Of a DNA stretch of 64,000 bases, positions 1 to 8,437 are shown one piece after another. The notes under the pieces were generated by a model, which saw only the letters and a list, made by a program, of their open reading frames with translations, had not been told where the DNA came from and searched no databases. Source of the stretch: Romboutsia ilealis (lineage in GTDB: Bacteria > Bacillota > Clostridia > Peptostreptococcales > Peptostreptococcaceae); contig NZ_LN555523.1 of the NCBI RefSeq assembly GCF_900015215.1, positions 193,336 to 257,335 of the forward strand. Reading direction: 5' to 3'. How positions within the stretch are numbered: the stretch's first letter is position 1; each line of letters opens with the position of its first letter. Made by a program: the position numbers and the translations under genes.

Positions 1-444
1 GGAAACTTAGGTAACAGACTAAGAACGCTCGGAGTTTCTGTTACAATATTAGAAGATACTTGTTATGAGGATATATGTTATTCCTTAATACGAAATGTAA
101 ATTGTAATGTTGTAAAGGGTAACTTAGAATTTTTACCATTTGAAGATAAATATTTTGACAAAGTAATTATATTAGATCATTTTAATCATACTACTAACTG
201 TGAAAGAGTAATAAGCGAGATAAATAGAGTGTTAAAAGTAGATGGAGAAGTTGTATTAGAGGATTTAAATCTAAAGAACATAAAGGTTAAATTAAAGAAT
301 TTGAAGCATAGGCTTTGTGGTGAAAACATAAATTATCACTACCCTAATGAAATCATAGATTTATTTTCAAAGGTTAATATTAAAGGTATCATGAAGGAAA
401 TAGAGAACGAAAGATATATTTATATAGGTAAGAGAAATAGATAG
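1..444 (+). CDS. Class I SAM-dependent methyltransferase, C-terminal part (5' end outside window)
   Basis: The reading frame is open from base 1 to the TAG at 442-444, so the gene starts upstream of the window. The visible 147 residues include an LEFLPFEDKYFDKVIILDH stretch, which fits the strand-4/strand-5 region of methyltransferase type 11 proteins, followed by an EINRVLKVDGEVVLEDLN motif typical of the step before the last sheet strands. The SAM-binding glycine motif lies mostly upstream. The substrate cannot be told. A terminator follows directly. Family call is from motif recognition; function is inferred. Confidence 0.6.
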   Translation, partial: GNLGNRLRTLGVSVTILEDTCYEDICYSLIRNVNCNVVKGNLEFLPFEDKYFDKVIILDHFNHTTNCERVISEINRVLKVDGEVVLEDLNLKNIKVKLKNLKHRLCGENINYHYPNEIIDLFSKVNIKGIMKEIENERYIYIGKRNR

Positions 445-457
445 TAATAAAGTATAT

Positions 458-485
458 AAAGACTAGGTTTTACCTGGTCTTTTAT
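458..485 (+). terminator. Rho-independent terminator after the methyltransferase
   Basis: AAAGACTAGGT pairs with ACCTGGTCTTT (one G-T pair) around a 2-nt loop and runs into TTTTAT. It separates the partial gene from the next unit. Confidence 0.75.
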
Positions 486-519
486 ATTTAAAAATAATAA
501 AATAGGAGAAAATATAGTT

Positions 520-660
520 ATGATAATAAATTATAATTTAGTAATAATAGTTATGCTTTTTATAGTACTTATGTCTATTCAATTTACATTAAATAAGATA
601 TATGTTTTATTAAAAGAAATTAAAGAAATACTTAATCTAAAAAAAATTAAGGACAAATAA
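520..660 (+). CDS. Small hypothetical membrane protein (46 aa)
   Basis: An ATG at 520 sits 9 nt after TAGGAG and opens a 46-residue frame ending at TAA 658-660, two bases before the cdsR start. Residues about 4-28 are strongly hydrophobic (one membrane helix), and the tail is lysine-rich ([15 protein letters not shown]). The tight spacing with cdsR suggests co-transcription and possibly translational coupling. No family is recognised. It could be a membrane partner of the regulator or an unrelated small protein. Confidence 0.5.
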   Translation: MIINYNLVIIVMLFIVLMSIQFTLNKIYVLLKEIKEILNLKKIKDK

Positions 661-662
661 TT

Positions 663-2432
663 ATGATAAATCTAAAATATATAAAAGATGAAATACAAAA
701 CATAGCAGAAGCGATAGAAGCGGTTTTAGAAATAGATGTAACTATAGTTGATGAGGATTTAGTCAGGGTTGCTGGAACTGGTATATATGTACAAAAAATT
801 GGGAAAAAGGTTAATGAATATTCAGTTTTCAAGAAATCATTAATTGAAAAATCAGCTATATTGATAACTGATCCGAGTTGCGATGAAATATGTAAAGAAT
901 GTTACTCAAGATTAGATTGTAAAGAGTTCGCAGAAATGTGTTGCCCAATAGTATGTGAAGGAAAATCATATGGAGTAATAGGTCTTATTGCTTTTGATAA
1001 CAATCAAGCAGATAGAATAAATAAAAATCATGAAAACCTTATCAACTTTTTGGGGAAAATGGCAGATTTAATTTCTAATAAATTAAAAGCACAGATTAAA
1101 GCTTATGAATTAGAGTTAGAAAAGAAAAAGTTAGAAACATTATTAGATAGTATGGATAAGGCAATAGTATCTATTGATGTAAAAGGAAATATAGATAGGT
1201 ATAATTCAAAATTTAAAGAAATATTTAAATTAAGTAATCCTATATGTAGTGAAAATATTTTTGATATATTAGATTTTATGAGTGCAACACCAATCAATAA
1301 ATTCGAAAAAGAAAAATCTTATAGCTTTTATTATAAAAAAGAAAGATATACTTTAAGAGGGATATATAATATAAACAAGATAGTATTAAATAATGAACTT
1401 AAAGGATATGTTATAGATTTTATAGATAAAAAAGATGCTATAAAAAATTATAATAAAATAAATAAAGAATATAAGATAATGCTTGATAATATAATTGGAG
1501 AAAGTCAAATTATAAAAAATACAAAAAGTGAAGCATTGATGGCATCAAAGTCAACTTCTACAGTATTGATAATAGGAGAAAGTGGGACAGGCAAGGAGTT
1601 ATTTGCAAGAGCTATACATAATCATAGTCAAAGAAGTGAAAATCCTTTTATAGCTGTAAATTGTGCAGCTATACCAGATAATTTACTAGAAAGTGAGCTA
1701 TTTGGATATGAAGAAGGTGCATTTACTGGTGCTAAAAAGGGTGGAAATTTAGGAAAATTTGAACTAGCAGATAAAGGAACTATTTTCTTAGATGAAATAG
1801 GAGATATGAGTCTTCATTTGCAAGCAAAGTTACTTAGAGTTTTACAGGAAAAGGAACTTAATAAAATAGGATCTAATTCAAATAAATTAATAGATGTAAG
1901 GGTGATAGCTGCTACAAATAAAAATCTTGAAAGTATGGTAAGTAATGGATTATTTAGAGAAGATTTATTTTATAGGTTAAACGTTATACCTATAAATTTA
2001 CCTAGCTTAAGAGAACGAAAAGAGGATATCCCTTTATTAATAGATTTTATGGTTCAAGAATACGCTAGAAAACTTAATAAAGATGTAGAGTATGTTGATG
2101 AAAGTGTAATTGATACTTTAATAAAATATAGATGGCCAGGCAATATTAGAGAATTACAAAATATAATAGAGTATAGTGTAAACATGTCATCCTCTAATAG
2201 AATTACTATGGATTTATTACCGAGTAAAATAAAGCGAAAGACGACAGATCAAGTATATGTAGAAACTGAAGATATAGAAACTTTAGATGAACTAGAAAGA
2301 AGAGAAATAATAAAGGCTTTAAATAAATATAAAGGTTATAAAAAGGATAAAGATTTAGTGGCAAAAGCTTTAGGAATATCAAGGGCCACTTTATATAGAA
2401 AATTAGATAAATATAATATAATCTCAAAATGA
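663..2432 (+). CDS. cdsR: Sigma-54-dependent transcriptional activator of cysteine catabolism (CdsR type)
   Basis: This 589-aa bacterial enhancer-binding protein has a GAF-like N-terminal sensor (about residues 1-140) with a dense cysteine cluster near residues 74-101, and a PAS-like segment at about 160-265. The AAA+ ATPase has Walker A GESGTGKE near residue 305, the sigma-54 contact loop GAFTGA near 350, and Walker B DEIGD near 376. A Fis-type helix-turn-helix ([13 protein letters not shown]) ends the protein. The neighbouring gene encodes an L-cysteine desulfidase behind a -24/-12 promoter, the arrangement known for CdsR-cdsB in C. difficile. The cysteine cluster may sense thiol or redox state (inference). 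The stop codon lies inside the terminator stem. Confidence 0.8.
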   Translation: MINLKYIKDEIQNIAEAIEAVLEIDVTIVDEDLVRVAGTGIYVQKIGKKVNEYSVFKKSLIEKSAILITDPSCDEICKECYSRLDCKEFAEMCCPIVCEGKSYGVIGLIAFDNNQADRINKNHENLINFLGKMADLISNKLKAQIKAYELELEKKKLETLLDSMDKAIVSIDVKGNIDRYNSKFKEIFKLSNPICSENIFDILDFMSATPINKFEKEKSYSFYYKKERYTLRGIYNINKIVLNNELKGYVIDFIDKKDAIKNYNKINKEYKIMLDNIIGESQIIKNTKSEALMASKSTSTVLIIGESGTGKELFARAIHNHSQRSENPFIAVNCAAIPDNLLESELFGYEEGAFTGAKKGGNLGKFELADKGTIFLDEIGDMSLHLQAKLLRVLQEKELNKIGSNSNKLIDVRVIAATNKNLESMVSNGLFREDLFYRLNVIPINLPSLRERKEDIPLLIDFMVQEYARKLNKDVEYVDESVIDTLIKYRWPGNIRELQNIIEYSVNMSSSNRITMDLLPSKIKRKTTDQVYVETEDIETLDELERREIIKALNKYKGYKKDKDLVAKALGISRATLYRKLDKYNIISK

Positions 2433-2461
2433 TACAGAATATCATTTTGAGATTTTTTTTT
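2420..2461 (+). terminator. Terminator of cdsR, overlapping its stop codon
   Basis: AATCTCAAAATGAT (2420-2433) pairs perfectly with ATCATTTTGAGATT (2441-2454) and is followed by seven Ts. The cdsR stop TGA (2430-2432) lies in the left arm. The right-arm sequence ATCATTTTGAGAT is repeated at 2462-2474. Confidence 0.85.
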
Positions 2462-2687
2462 ATCATTTTGAGATATAAAATATAATTTAATTAATGTATA
2501 AAGTTTATTTTTTATATAAAATAAATTTATTAACTGAAAATAATATTAAATTAAAATAAATATATTTTTATGAATCATTTAAATGAGTCTGTAAATCGCT
2601 ATATTACAATACTAAATTATTAAATCTAGAATGAGTAAATTATTTTTGGATAATTAAAATTTGAAAAAATATATTAAAAATAAAAAG

Positions 2688-2704
2688 TTGGCATGATTAT
2701 TGCT
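2688..2704 (+). promoter_or_regulatory. Sigma-54 (-24/-12) promoter of cdsB
   Basis: TTGGCATGATTATTGCT has the invariant GG at 2690-2691 and GC at 2702-2703 with 10 bases between them. It lies about 40 bases upstream of the cdsB start and matches the consensus TGGCAC-N5-TTGC closely. It explains why an AAA+ activator and rpoN are both in this stretch of chromosome. Confidence 0.88.
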
Positions 2705-2744
2705 TGATATAAATATATCAAAAATATTTTGGAGGGATAAAATT

Positions 2745-4049
2745 ATGAGAAATGTAAAAGAACAATTAGTTAATATATTAAATGCGGAGGTAAAACCAGC
2801 ATTAGGATGTACTGAGCCAGTTGCTGTGGCACTAGCATGTGCAAAGGCTAAAGAATTATTAGGGGAAGAAATAGTAAATCATTCTGTATTAGTTAGCCCA
2901 AATGTATATAAAAATGGAATGTGTGTAGGGATACCAGGAACAGAAAGATTAGGTCTTAAGATATCAGTAGCTTTAGGATTTGTAGGTGGACATTCTGAAA
3001 ATGGATTAAGAGTATTAGAAACTTTAACGCCAGAAGAAGTTAAACTTGCAGAAGAGTATATGGATAATACTCCTATAGATATATCGCCTGCTAACACTAA
3101 GGAAAAGGTTTATATAGAAGTTTCTTTACAAGGAGCTACAAGAACTTCAAAGGTTGCAATAAGAACTAAACATGATAATTTTGTTTACTTAGAAGCTAAT
3201 GGAGAAGTATTATTAGATGAAGAACAACCAGAAGAAGTAGCAATTACAGTTGAAAATGAAGAGAATATATTAGATACAATAACTATAAAAGAATTAGTTG
3301 AAAATGTAGAAGCATTAGATTTTAATGATATAGAATTCTTATTAGAAGGAATAGCTATGAATGAAGAAATAGCTAATTATGGATTAAATCATAAAGTTGG
3401 TATCGGTGTTGGATACGGAATAAAGAAATCTATGGAAGAGGGATTACTTGGAGATGATTTATTAAACAATGCGATGATGATAACTGCAGCTGCATCAGAT
3501 GCTAGAATGGCAGGAATTAAAATGCCAGTTATGAGTTCAAATGGTAGTGGAAATCATGGTATAACAGCGATACTTCCAATAGTTGCTTATAATAAAAAAT
3601 TCCCACAAACTGATGAAAAATTAGCTAAAGCATTAGCAATATCTCATTTAGTAACAGCTTATGTTAAAAACTATACTGGTAGATTATCTGCAGTATGTGG
3701 ATGTGGTGTTGCTGCATCAACAGGAGCTACAGCTGGTATAACTTGGTTAATGAGTGGAGATATAAAGAAAATTGAAGGAGCTATGGAACATATAGTAGCT
3801 AGCTTAAGTGGTATGATATGTGATGGAGCTAAATCAGGTTGTGCAGTGAAATTAGCATCAGCAGCATCAACTGCAGTACAAAGTGCTATAATTGCAAATC
3901 AAAATTGTTTTGTGCCATCTAAAAATGGAATAGTAGGTTCAAGTGTAGAAGAAAGTATACAAAACTTAGGTAGAGTAAGTGATAAAGGAATGACAATTAC
4001 AGATGAGGTTATAATAAATGTAATGGATGATATGAATAAGGTTAAGTAA
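2745..4049 (+). CDS. cdsB: L-cysteine desulfidase (UPF0597 / serine dehydratase-like family)
   Basis: The protein (434 aa from ATG 2745, ribosome site GGAGGG at 2731) breaks L-cysteine down to pyruvate, sulfide and ammonia. It has the family's ALGCTEP motif near residue 22 and conserved cysteines in SAVCGCGVAASTGAT and MICDGAKSGCAVK, expected ligands of a labile 4Fe-4S cluster. A longer frame opens at 2700, but that start lies inside the -24/-12 promoter and would not be transcribed, so it is rejected. Expression should depend on RpoN and CdsR (inference from the promoter and neighbours). Confidence 0.85.
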   Translation: MRNVKEQLVNILNAEVKPALGCTEPVAVALACAKAKELLGEEIVNHSVLVSPNVYKNGMCVGIPGTERLGLKISVALGFVGGHSENGLRVLETLTPEEVKLAEEYMDNTPIDISPANTKEKVYIEVSLQGATRTSKVAIRTKHDNFVYLEANGEVLLDEEQPEEVAITVENEENILDTITIKELVENVEALDFNDIEFLLEGIAMNEEIANYGLNHKVGIGVGYGIKKSMEEGLLGDDLLNNAMMITAAASDARMAGIKMPVMSSNGSGNHGITAILPIVAYNKKFPQTDEKLAKALAISHLVTAYVKNYTGRLSAVCGCGVAASTGATAGITWLMSGDIKKIEGAMEHIVASLSGMICDGAKSGCAVKLASAASTAVQSAIIANQNCFVPSKNGIVGSSVEESIQNLGRVSDKGMTITDEVIINVMDDMNKVK

Positions 4050-4117
4050 TTGTCTTGCAAAACTATTTAATCTCCTATAAAATGAATAATATCATCATAT
4101 TAGTGGAGGGTTAAACT

Positions 4118-4657
4118 ATGAATATAGAAACTAAGAAGTGGGAAGTTTTATGTTCTGAAGAGCAAATAGCATCAAGACTTAAAGAATTAGGAGCTGAAAT
4201 ATCTAAAGACTATGAAGGAAAAAAACTTTTAGTAGTATCTTTATTAAAGGGAAGCTTTATATTCTGTGCAGACTTAGTAAGAAACATAACTGTGCCAGTT
4301 AAAATTGAATTTATGACTACTTCAAGTTACGGACATGCAGAACAAAGTACAGGTAATGTAAAAGTAGTATCTGATATTAATTGTGATTTAGAAGGATACG
4401 ATGTATTAATAGTTGATGATATAACAGATACAGCACTTACAATGCATCATGTTATAAATCATTTAAAATCTAAAAATCCTAACAGTGTAAAATCTTGTGT
4501 ATTACTTGATAAGCCAAGTAGAAGAAAGGTAGAATTAGTACCTGACTACTGTGGATTTGAAATAGAGGATAAATTTGTTGTAGGATACGGATTAAACTAC
4601 GGGGACTACTATAGAAATATACCTTATGTATTTAATGTTACAAATGAAGATAGATAA
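4118..4657 (+). CDS. hpt: Hypoxanthine-guanine phosphoribosyltransferase
   Basis: The 179-aa protein transfers phosphoribose from PRPP to hypoxanthine or guanine in purine salvage. The PRPP-binding motif LIVDDITDTALTM lies near residues 96-108, and the flexible-loop region TTSSYG and the C-terminal VGYGLNYGDYYRNIPYV are typical of bacterial HPRTs. Length is normal for the family. The start has GTGGAGGG 8 nt upstream. It stands alone, with a terminator directly after it. Confidence 0.9.
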   Translation: MNIETKKWEVLCSEEQIASRLKELGAEISKDYEGKKLLVVSLLKGSFIFCADLVRNITVPVKIEFMTTSSYGHAEQSTGNVKVVSDINCDLEGYDVLIVDDITDTALTMHHVINHLKSKNPNSVKSCVLLDKPSRRKVELVPDYCGFEIEDKFVVGYGLNYGDYYRNIPYVFNVTNEDR

Positions 4658-4688
4658 AAAAAGTTGCTCATAATGAGTAACTTTTTTT
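4658..4688 (+). terminator. Terminator of hpt
   Basis: AAAGTTGCTCAT pairs with ATGAGTAACTTT and is followed by seven Ts. Confidence 0.9.
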
Positions 4689-4863
4689 GTATAAGTAGAT
4701 AAATGGATATGGCCTAAGTTAATTTTAAGTAAATTATCTAATAAATATGTATAACTTTTAGATAGTGCATAGATGTATAAAACGTAAGTATTATAATATA
4801 AGAAAAATATATTTCTTAAAATAAAAAATAATAGATAATTATTAATATTAGCAAATAAAATTG

Positions 4864-4898
4864 TACACATAATAACATTATAGTCGTGACTATGTGTA
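4864..4898. promoter_or_regulatory. Dyad symmetry upstream of the VOC gene
   Basis: ATAGTCGTGACTAT is a perfect dyad (4880-4893), nested inside outer arms TACACATA (4864-4871) and TATGTGTA (4891-4898). It could be an operator 40 bases before the VOC gene start. No regulator is identified. Confidence 0.3.
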
Positions 4899-4937
4899 TA
4901 AAATAAATACTGAAAAACTATGAGGAGGATTAAAATA

Positions 4938-5339
4938 ATGATAAAAATGTTACATCATGTGTGTATTCAAACCGATAAATATAAGGAATCATTAGATTTT
5001 TATACAAATATATTAGGATTTAAAATAATTCAAGAAAGTAAGAATTTCCATACTAGAGATTATAACACTTGGATAAAATATGGAGAATTTATGATAGAGT
5101 TACAAACTGCTAAAGCTAATGATACTTTACATAAATGGAGTTCATCAAACGCAGGACCTGTACATTTAGGTTTTTTAGTTGATGATGTTCAAAAAGAATA
5201 TGAGAGAATTAAGGAGTTAGGATATACAGAGTTTAAATTAAAAAATGGACAAATTGTATATGAGGTTGAGGGAGAAAAGTTATTTAAAATAAAGGCGCCA
5301 GAAGGTACAGAAATAGAAATAAGAGATACAAATATATAG
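4938..5339 (+). CDS. VOC-family (glyoxalase/bleomycin resistance-like) protein
   Basis: The protein (133 aa) begins with MIKMLHHVCIQTDKYKESLDFYTNILGFKI and ends with a PEGTEIEIRD motif, the two beta-alpha-beta-beta-beta halves of a vicinal-oxygen-chelate fold. His6/His7 and the Glu in the last strand are the usual metal-ligand positions. A frame opens at 4920 but that ATG lies in front of the ribosome site GAGGAGG (4922-4928), so ATG 4938 is used. Substrate unknown; lactoylglutathione lyase, fosfomycin-resistance and non-enzymatic members all share this size. Confidence 0.7.
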   Translation: MIKMLHHVCIQTDKYKESLDFYTNILGFKIIQESKNFHTRDYNTWIKYGEFMIELQTAKANDTLHKWSSSNAGPVHLGFLVDDVQKEYERIKELGYTEFKLKNGQIVYEVEGEKLFKIKAPEGTEIEIRDTNI

Positions 5340-5420
5340 GAAATTTAAATAGTGTCAAAATGGGTAAAGGCTTAATATTATGATAGTAGTATGATATTTT
5401 AAATTTAAGGGGGATACAAA

Positions 5421-6026
5421 GTGAGAAATTTTAATGAAAATTACTCTTTAGTTAGAGCCTTGCATGCAGTAGTAGGTGAAGACGTTGTAGATATATACTT
5501 AAATGGAAGTCCATTTTTTTATAATGTTCAATTTACAGATTTTACACCATATGTATATGTTCCAGAAGGAGCATATACGGTAGAAGTTTTTCCTAGGGAT
5601 CAAAAGGAAAATCCTATTGCTACGGGAAAAATGGAAATTAAACCAGGTGAATTAATGACTATAGCAATTACAGGAGAGTCTGATAAGACAATAGACATAT
5701 TACCAATCGAAGAAGAAATGGAGATACCAACAGGCAATAAATCTAGAGTAAGATTTATACATCTAGTTCCGAATGGAAAATCGGTAGATATATTATTAGA
5801 TAAAGAAATGGTTTTAGAAGATGTTGAATATAAAGAAGTAACTCCATATACAGATATAGATCCTAAAACATATCAAGTAGATGTAGTATTAAATGAAAAT
5901 GGTCAACTAATTAGACAAATAAGAGTTACTATAAATCCAGGAAGAGTATATAGTTTCTATGCATTAGGGAATAAACCTAACTTTCAAATTTTTCAATCCC
6001 TTGATGGAGCTACTTTTATGATTTAA
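5421..6026 (+). CDS. DUF4397 domain-containing protein
   Basis: GTG start at 5421 with AAGGGGG upstream; 201 aa. The sequence has two DUF4397-like halves: residues about 8-90 (LVRALHAVVGEDVVDIYLNG, then a beta-rich segment) and 107-200 (SRVRFIHLVPNGKSVDILLD). Both keep the VR-hxHxxP-xxxxVDIhL signature. No signal peptide is visible, unlike many secreted family members. Related proteins in spore-formers are often associated with the cell surface or spores, but no function can be assigned here. A strong terminator follows. Confidence 0.65.
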   Translation: MRNFNENYSLVRALHAVVGEDVVDIYLNGSPFFYNVQFTDFTPYVYVPEGAYTVEVFPRDQKENPIATGKMEIKPGELMTIAITGESDKTIDILPIEEEMEIPTGNKSRVRFIHLVPNGKSVDILLDKEMVLEDVEYKEVTPYTDIDPKTYQVDVVLNENGQLIRQIRVTINPGRVYSFYALGNKPNFQIFQSLDGATFMI

Positions 6027-6036
6027 ATTAAATACA

Positions 6037-6077
6037 AAAGAGTATCTTATAAACATAAATACAGGATACTCTTTTTA
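6037..6077 (+). terminator. Terminator after the DUF4397 gene
   Basis: AAAAGAGTATC pairs with GATACTCTTTTT around an 18-nt loop. Confidence 0.75.
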
Positions 6078-6143
6078 TATTTACTTTTTTTATAAAAATA
6101 TCTCTTATTTTGAAAAAGTTTTTTATATCAACTTATTAATAAA

Positions 6144-6258
6144 TGTATTGTGATAGGTAAATTTAGTTATTGAAAATACTAGATTTTTTTAGGTGATTTT
6201 ATAGTTAAAAAGCAATATAGTATTTTAAATATATGCAATAGATTAAGAGGTACAACGG
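6144..6258. mobile_element. Degenerate MITE, same family as the copy at 19915-20033
   Basis: The left part TTGTGATAGGTAAATTTAG and the right part AGATTAAGAGGTACAACGG align along their whole length with the better preserved 119-bp copy at 19915. The terminal inverted repeats have decayed (GTTGTGCTAGTTAA in the intact copies). It fills most of the gap between the DUF4397 gene and the spore protein; nothing else is seen there. Confidence 0.6.
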
Positions 6259-6396
6259 ATTAATAAAGGTTAAAATTTATAAATTGATAAAATATACCAT
6301 TAACAGAAGGATATATTTAATGAAGTTGTACCCCTTTAAATATGTGCATAAATTTTATTCATATGATAAAACTAAAAATACAAGAGGTGATTATTT

Positions 6397-6648
6397 ATGG
6401 AAAAAGATATTTTAAATAAACCAGGTAAAAAAAGTGCAACAAAGTCTAAAAAAAGTAAGATATTGACAGATAATGATATAATGAAATATGAGATTGCATC
6501 TGAGCTTGGACTAATAGACAAAGTTACAGAGCTAGGGTGGGCAGGACTTACTGCTAAAGAAGCTGGAAAAATTGGTGGAATGTTAACATCAAGGAAAAAG
6601 CAAAAGAAAAAGGCGGAGGAAGCGAAAAAGGACGATGGAACAGTATAG
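6397..6648 (+). CDS. Small acid-soluble spore protein, minor alpha/beta type (SspF-like)
   Basis: The 83-aa protein contains EIASELGLIDKVTELGWAGL followed by TAKEAGKIGGMLTSRKK, the two conserved segments of alpha/beta SASPs including the germination-protease-cut ELGL-type region and the C-terminal DNA-binding GGxxxR motif. Lysine-rich ends suit DNA binding. Such proteins coat spore DNA and give UV resistance. Expression is expected from a forespore sigma factor, but no convincing SigG promoter could be identified. The 3' end overlaps the next gene by 14 bases. Confidence 0.8.
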   Translation: MEKDILNKPGKKSATKSKKSKILTDNDIMKYEIASELGLIDKVTELGWAGLTAKEAGKIGGMLTSRKKQKKKAEEAKKDDGTV

Positions 6649-7381
6649 AGACTTCGCATTCGTATACGATGAACTGATGAATGAAGTTGATTACAACGGA
6701 TGGGTTAAATATATAGAAGATATAATTGAAAATGAAAATGTTCAAGTGAAAAATATATTAGAACTTGCTTGTGGAACAGGTAATTTAACTATACCTTTAA
6801 CTAAGAAAAACTATGATATAGCAGGAATAGATATATCGGATGAGATGCTTAGTGTTGCAAGAGAAAAAGCAGAAAAAGAAGGTATTGAATTAGTATTACT
6901 TCAGCAAGATATAGCAGAATTAGATTTTGATGTACCAAATTTAGATTGTATATTATGTGCATGTGATGGATTTAATTACTTAACATATGATGATGAATTA
7001 GAAAGTGTATTTGAAAAAGCACATGAACTATTAAAAGATGATGGAATATTTATATTTGATATAAGTTCATATTATAAATTGTCTACCATATTAGGAAATA
7101 ACATGTATGGGGAAAATAGAGAAGATGTTGCATATATGTGGCAAAATTACTTCGATGAAGAAGAAAATATAGTAGAGATGGAATTAGCATTTTTTATAAA
7201 AGAAGAAGATGGTAGATTTAAAAGATTTGAAGAAGTACATCAACAAAGAGCTTATACGGAAAAAGAGGTTCTTAAAATGCTTAAAAAATCAGGATTCACA
7301 ACAGTGAAGACTTATGGAGATTTTACTTTTGAAGATCCAAAAGAAAATAGTGAAAGAATATTCTTTGTATGTAGAAAATAG
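6635..7381 (+). CDS. Class I SAM-dependent methyltransferase
   Basis: The 248-aa protein has motif I LELACGTGNLTIPL (residues about 41-54), an acidic residue after motif II (AGIDISDEML), and a DCILCACDGFNYL segment as found in YqeM/CmoA-like Firmicute methyltransferases. It starts inside the end of the spore-protein gene (14-base overlap in another frame), with GGCGGAGGA about 15 bases upstream. hslO follows 25 bases downstream, and this methyltransferase-hslO order recurs in clostridia. Substrate unknown. Confidence 0.75.
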   Translation: MEQYRDFAFVYDELMNEVDYNGWVKYIEDIIENENVQVKNILELACGTGNLTIPLTKKNYDIAGIDISDEMLSVAREKAEKEGIELVLLQQDIAELDFDVPNLDCILCACDGFNYLTYDDELESVFEKAHELLKDDGIFIFDISSYYKLSTILGNNMYGENREDVAYMWQNYFDEEENIVEMELAFFIKEEDGRFKRFEEVHQQRAYTEKEVLKMLKKSGFTTVKTYGDFTFEDPKENSERIFFVCRK

Positions 7382-7406
7382 AATCACTAATGGAGGAATA
7401 CAATTT

Positions 7407-8282
7407 ATGAAAGATTATGTAATAAGAGCAACAGGTGCAAATGGTCAAATAAGAGCTTTCGTAGGAATAACTACAAATATGGTAGAAGAAGCTAGAAGGC
7501 TTCATGAAACTTCAAAAGTTGCAACAGCAGCACTTGGTAGAACATTAACTGCAACTTCTATGATGGGGTTAATGATGAAAAACAAAGGTGATAAATTATC
7601 AGTTATAATAAAGGGTGGAGGTCCAATAGGAACTATACTTACTACATCTGATGTAAATGGAACTGTAAAGGGATATGTATCAAATCCAAAAGTTGAAGTA
7701 CCTGATTATGAAAATGGTAAGTTAAATGTAGCGGCTGCAGTAGGTACTAATGGAGTTGTTAAAGTAATTAAAGATTTAGGTCTTAGAGAACCATATAATG
7801 GAGCTTATCCATTAGTAAGTGGAGAAATAGCTGAAGATTTTACACATTACTTTGCAGTATCAGAACAAACACCGTCAGTAGTAGCATTAGGTGTTTTAAC
7901 AACAGAACAACATGTAGAGTGTGCAGGAGGACTTATAGTTCAACTGATGCCAGATGCAACTGAAGAATCTATAAGCCAATTAGAAAAAAATATTCAAAAC
8001 TTAAAATCAATAACAACTATGTTATCAGAAGGTAAAACACCAGAAGATATGTTAAATATAGTTTTAGAAGGATTACAACCTAGAATACTAGATAAAATAG
8101 ATGTTAAGTTTGAATGTGAATGCTGCAAAGATAAGGTTCAAGAAGCACTAGTAGCTATAGGAAAAACTGCTTTATCTCAAATAATAGAAGAAGATAAACA
8201 AGCAGAAGTAGGTTGTCAATTCTGTAACTCTAAATATATGTATAATGAAGAAGAATTATTAAATATATTAAAAGATATGTAA
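7407..8282 (+). CDS. hslO: Redox-regulated chaperonin Hsp33
   Basis: The 291-aa protein starts MKDYVIRATGANGQIRAF, the normal Hsp33 start, with TGGAGG 10 bases upstream. The frame opens earlier at 7314 inside the methyltransferase gene, but that start lacks a ribosome site. The C-terminal redox switch shows the four zinc cysteines as CEC near residue 235 and CQFC near 269. Oxidation of these releases zinc and activates holdase function (family knowledge). A terminator follows. Confidence 0.92.
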   Translation: MKDYVIRATGANGQIRAFVGITTNMVEEARRLHETSKVATAALGRTLTATSMMGLMMKNKGDKLSVIIKGGGPIGTILTTSDVNGTVKGYVSNPKVEVPDYENGKLNVAAAVGTNGVVKVIKDLGLREPYNGAYPLVSGEIAEDFTHYFAVSEQTPSVVALGVLTTEQHVECAGGLIVQLMPDATEESISQLEKNIQNLKSITTMLSEGKTPEDMLNIVLEGLQPRILDKIDVKFECECCKDKVQEALVAIGKTALSQIIEEDKQAEVGCQFCNSKYMYNEEELLNILKDM

Positions 8283-8321
8283 GCTTTAAAATATTAAAAA
8301 TTATATAAATTTAAATAAAAT

Positions 8322-8388
8322 AAAAAACCTTGTACGAAGATTTATTATAAATGGTAACGCATGCTTAGTATAAGGTTTTTTATTTTTT
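8322..8388 (+). terminator. Terminator of hslO
   Basis: AAAAAACCTTGTAC pairs imperfectly with GTATAAGGTTTTTT across a 30-nt loop and ends in a T-rich run. The A-run on the left suggests it may act in both directions. Confidence 0.65.
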
Positions 8389-8437
8389 AGTTGCAGATGT
8401 ATTCGATATATGTCGATGACACATGGTTAAAGTTAAG

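Noticed and set aside
2206-2466. Minus-strand 86-aa frame over the end of cdsR
   Set aside because: It is composed of Leu/Phe/Tyr-rich shadow sequence of an AT-rich gene, has no ribosome site and overlaps a confident gene.
6346-6370. SigG promoter for the spore protein (GCATA ... CATATGATA)
   Set aside because: The spacing between the candidate boxes is 9 bases rather than 17-18, so the match is not convincing.
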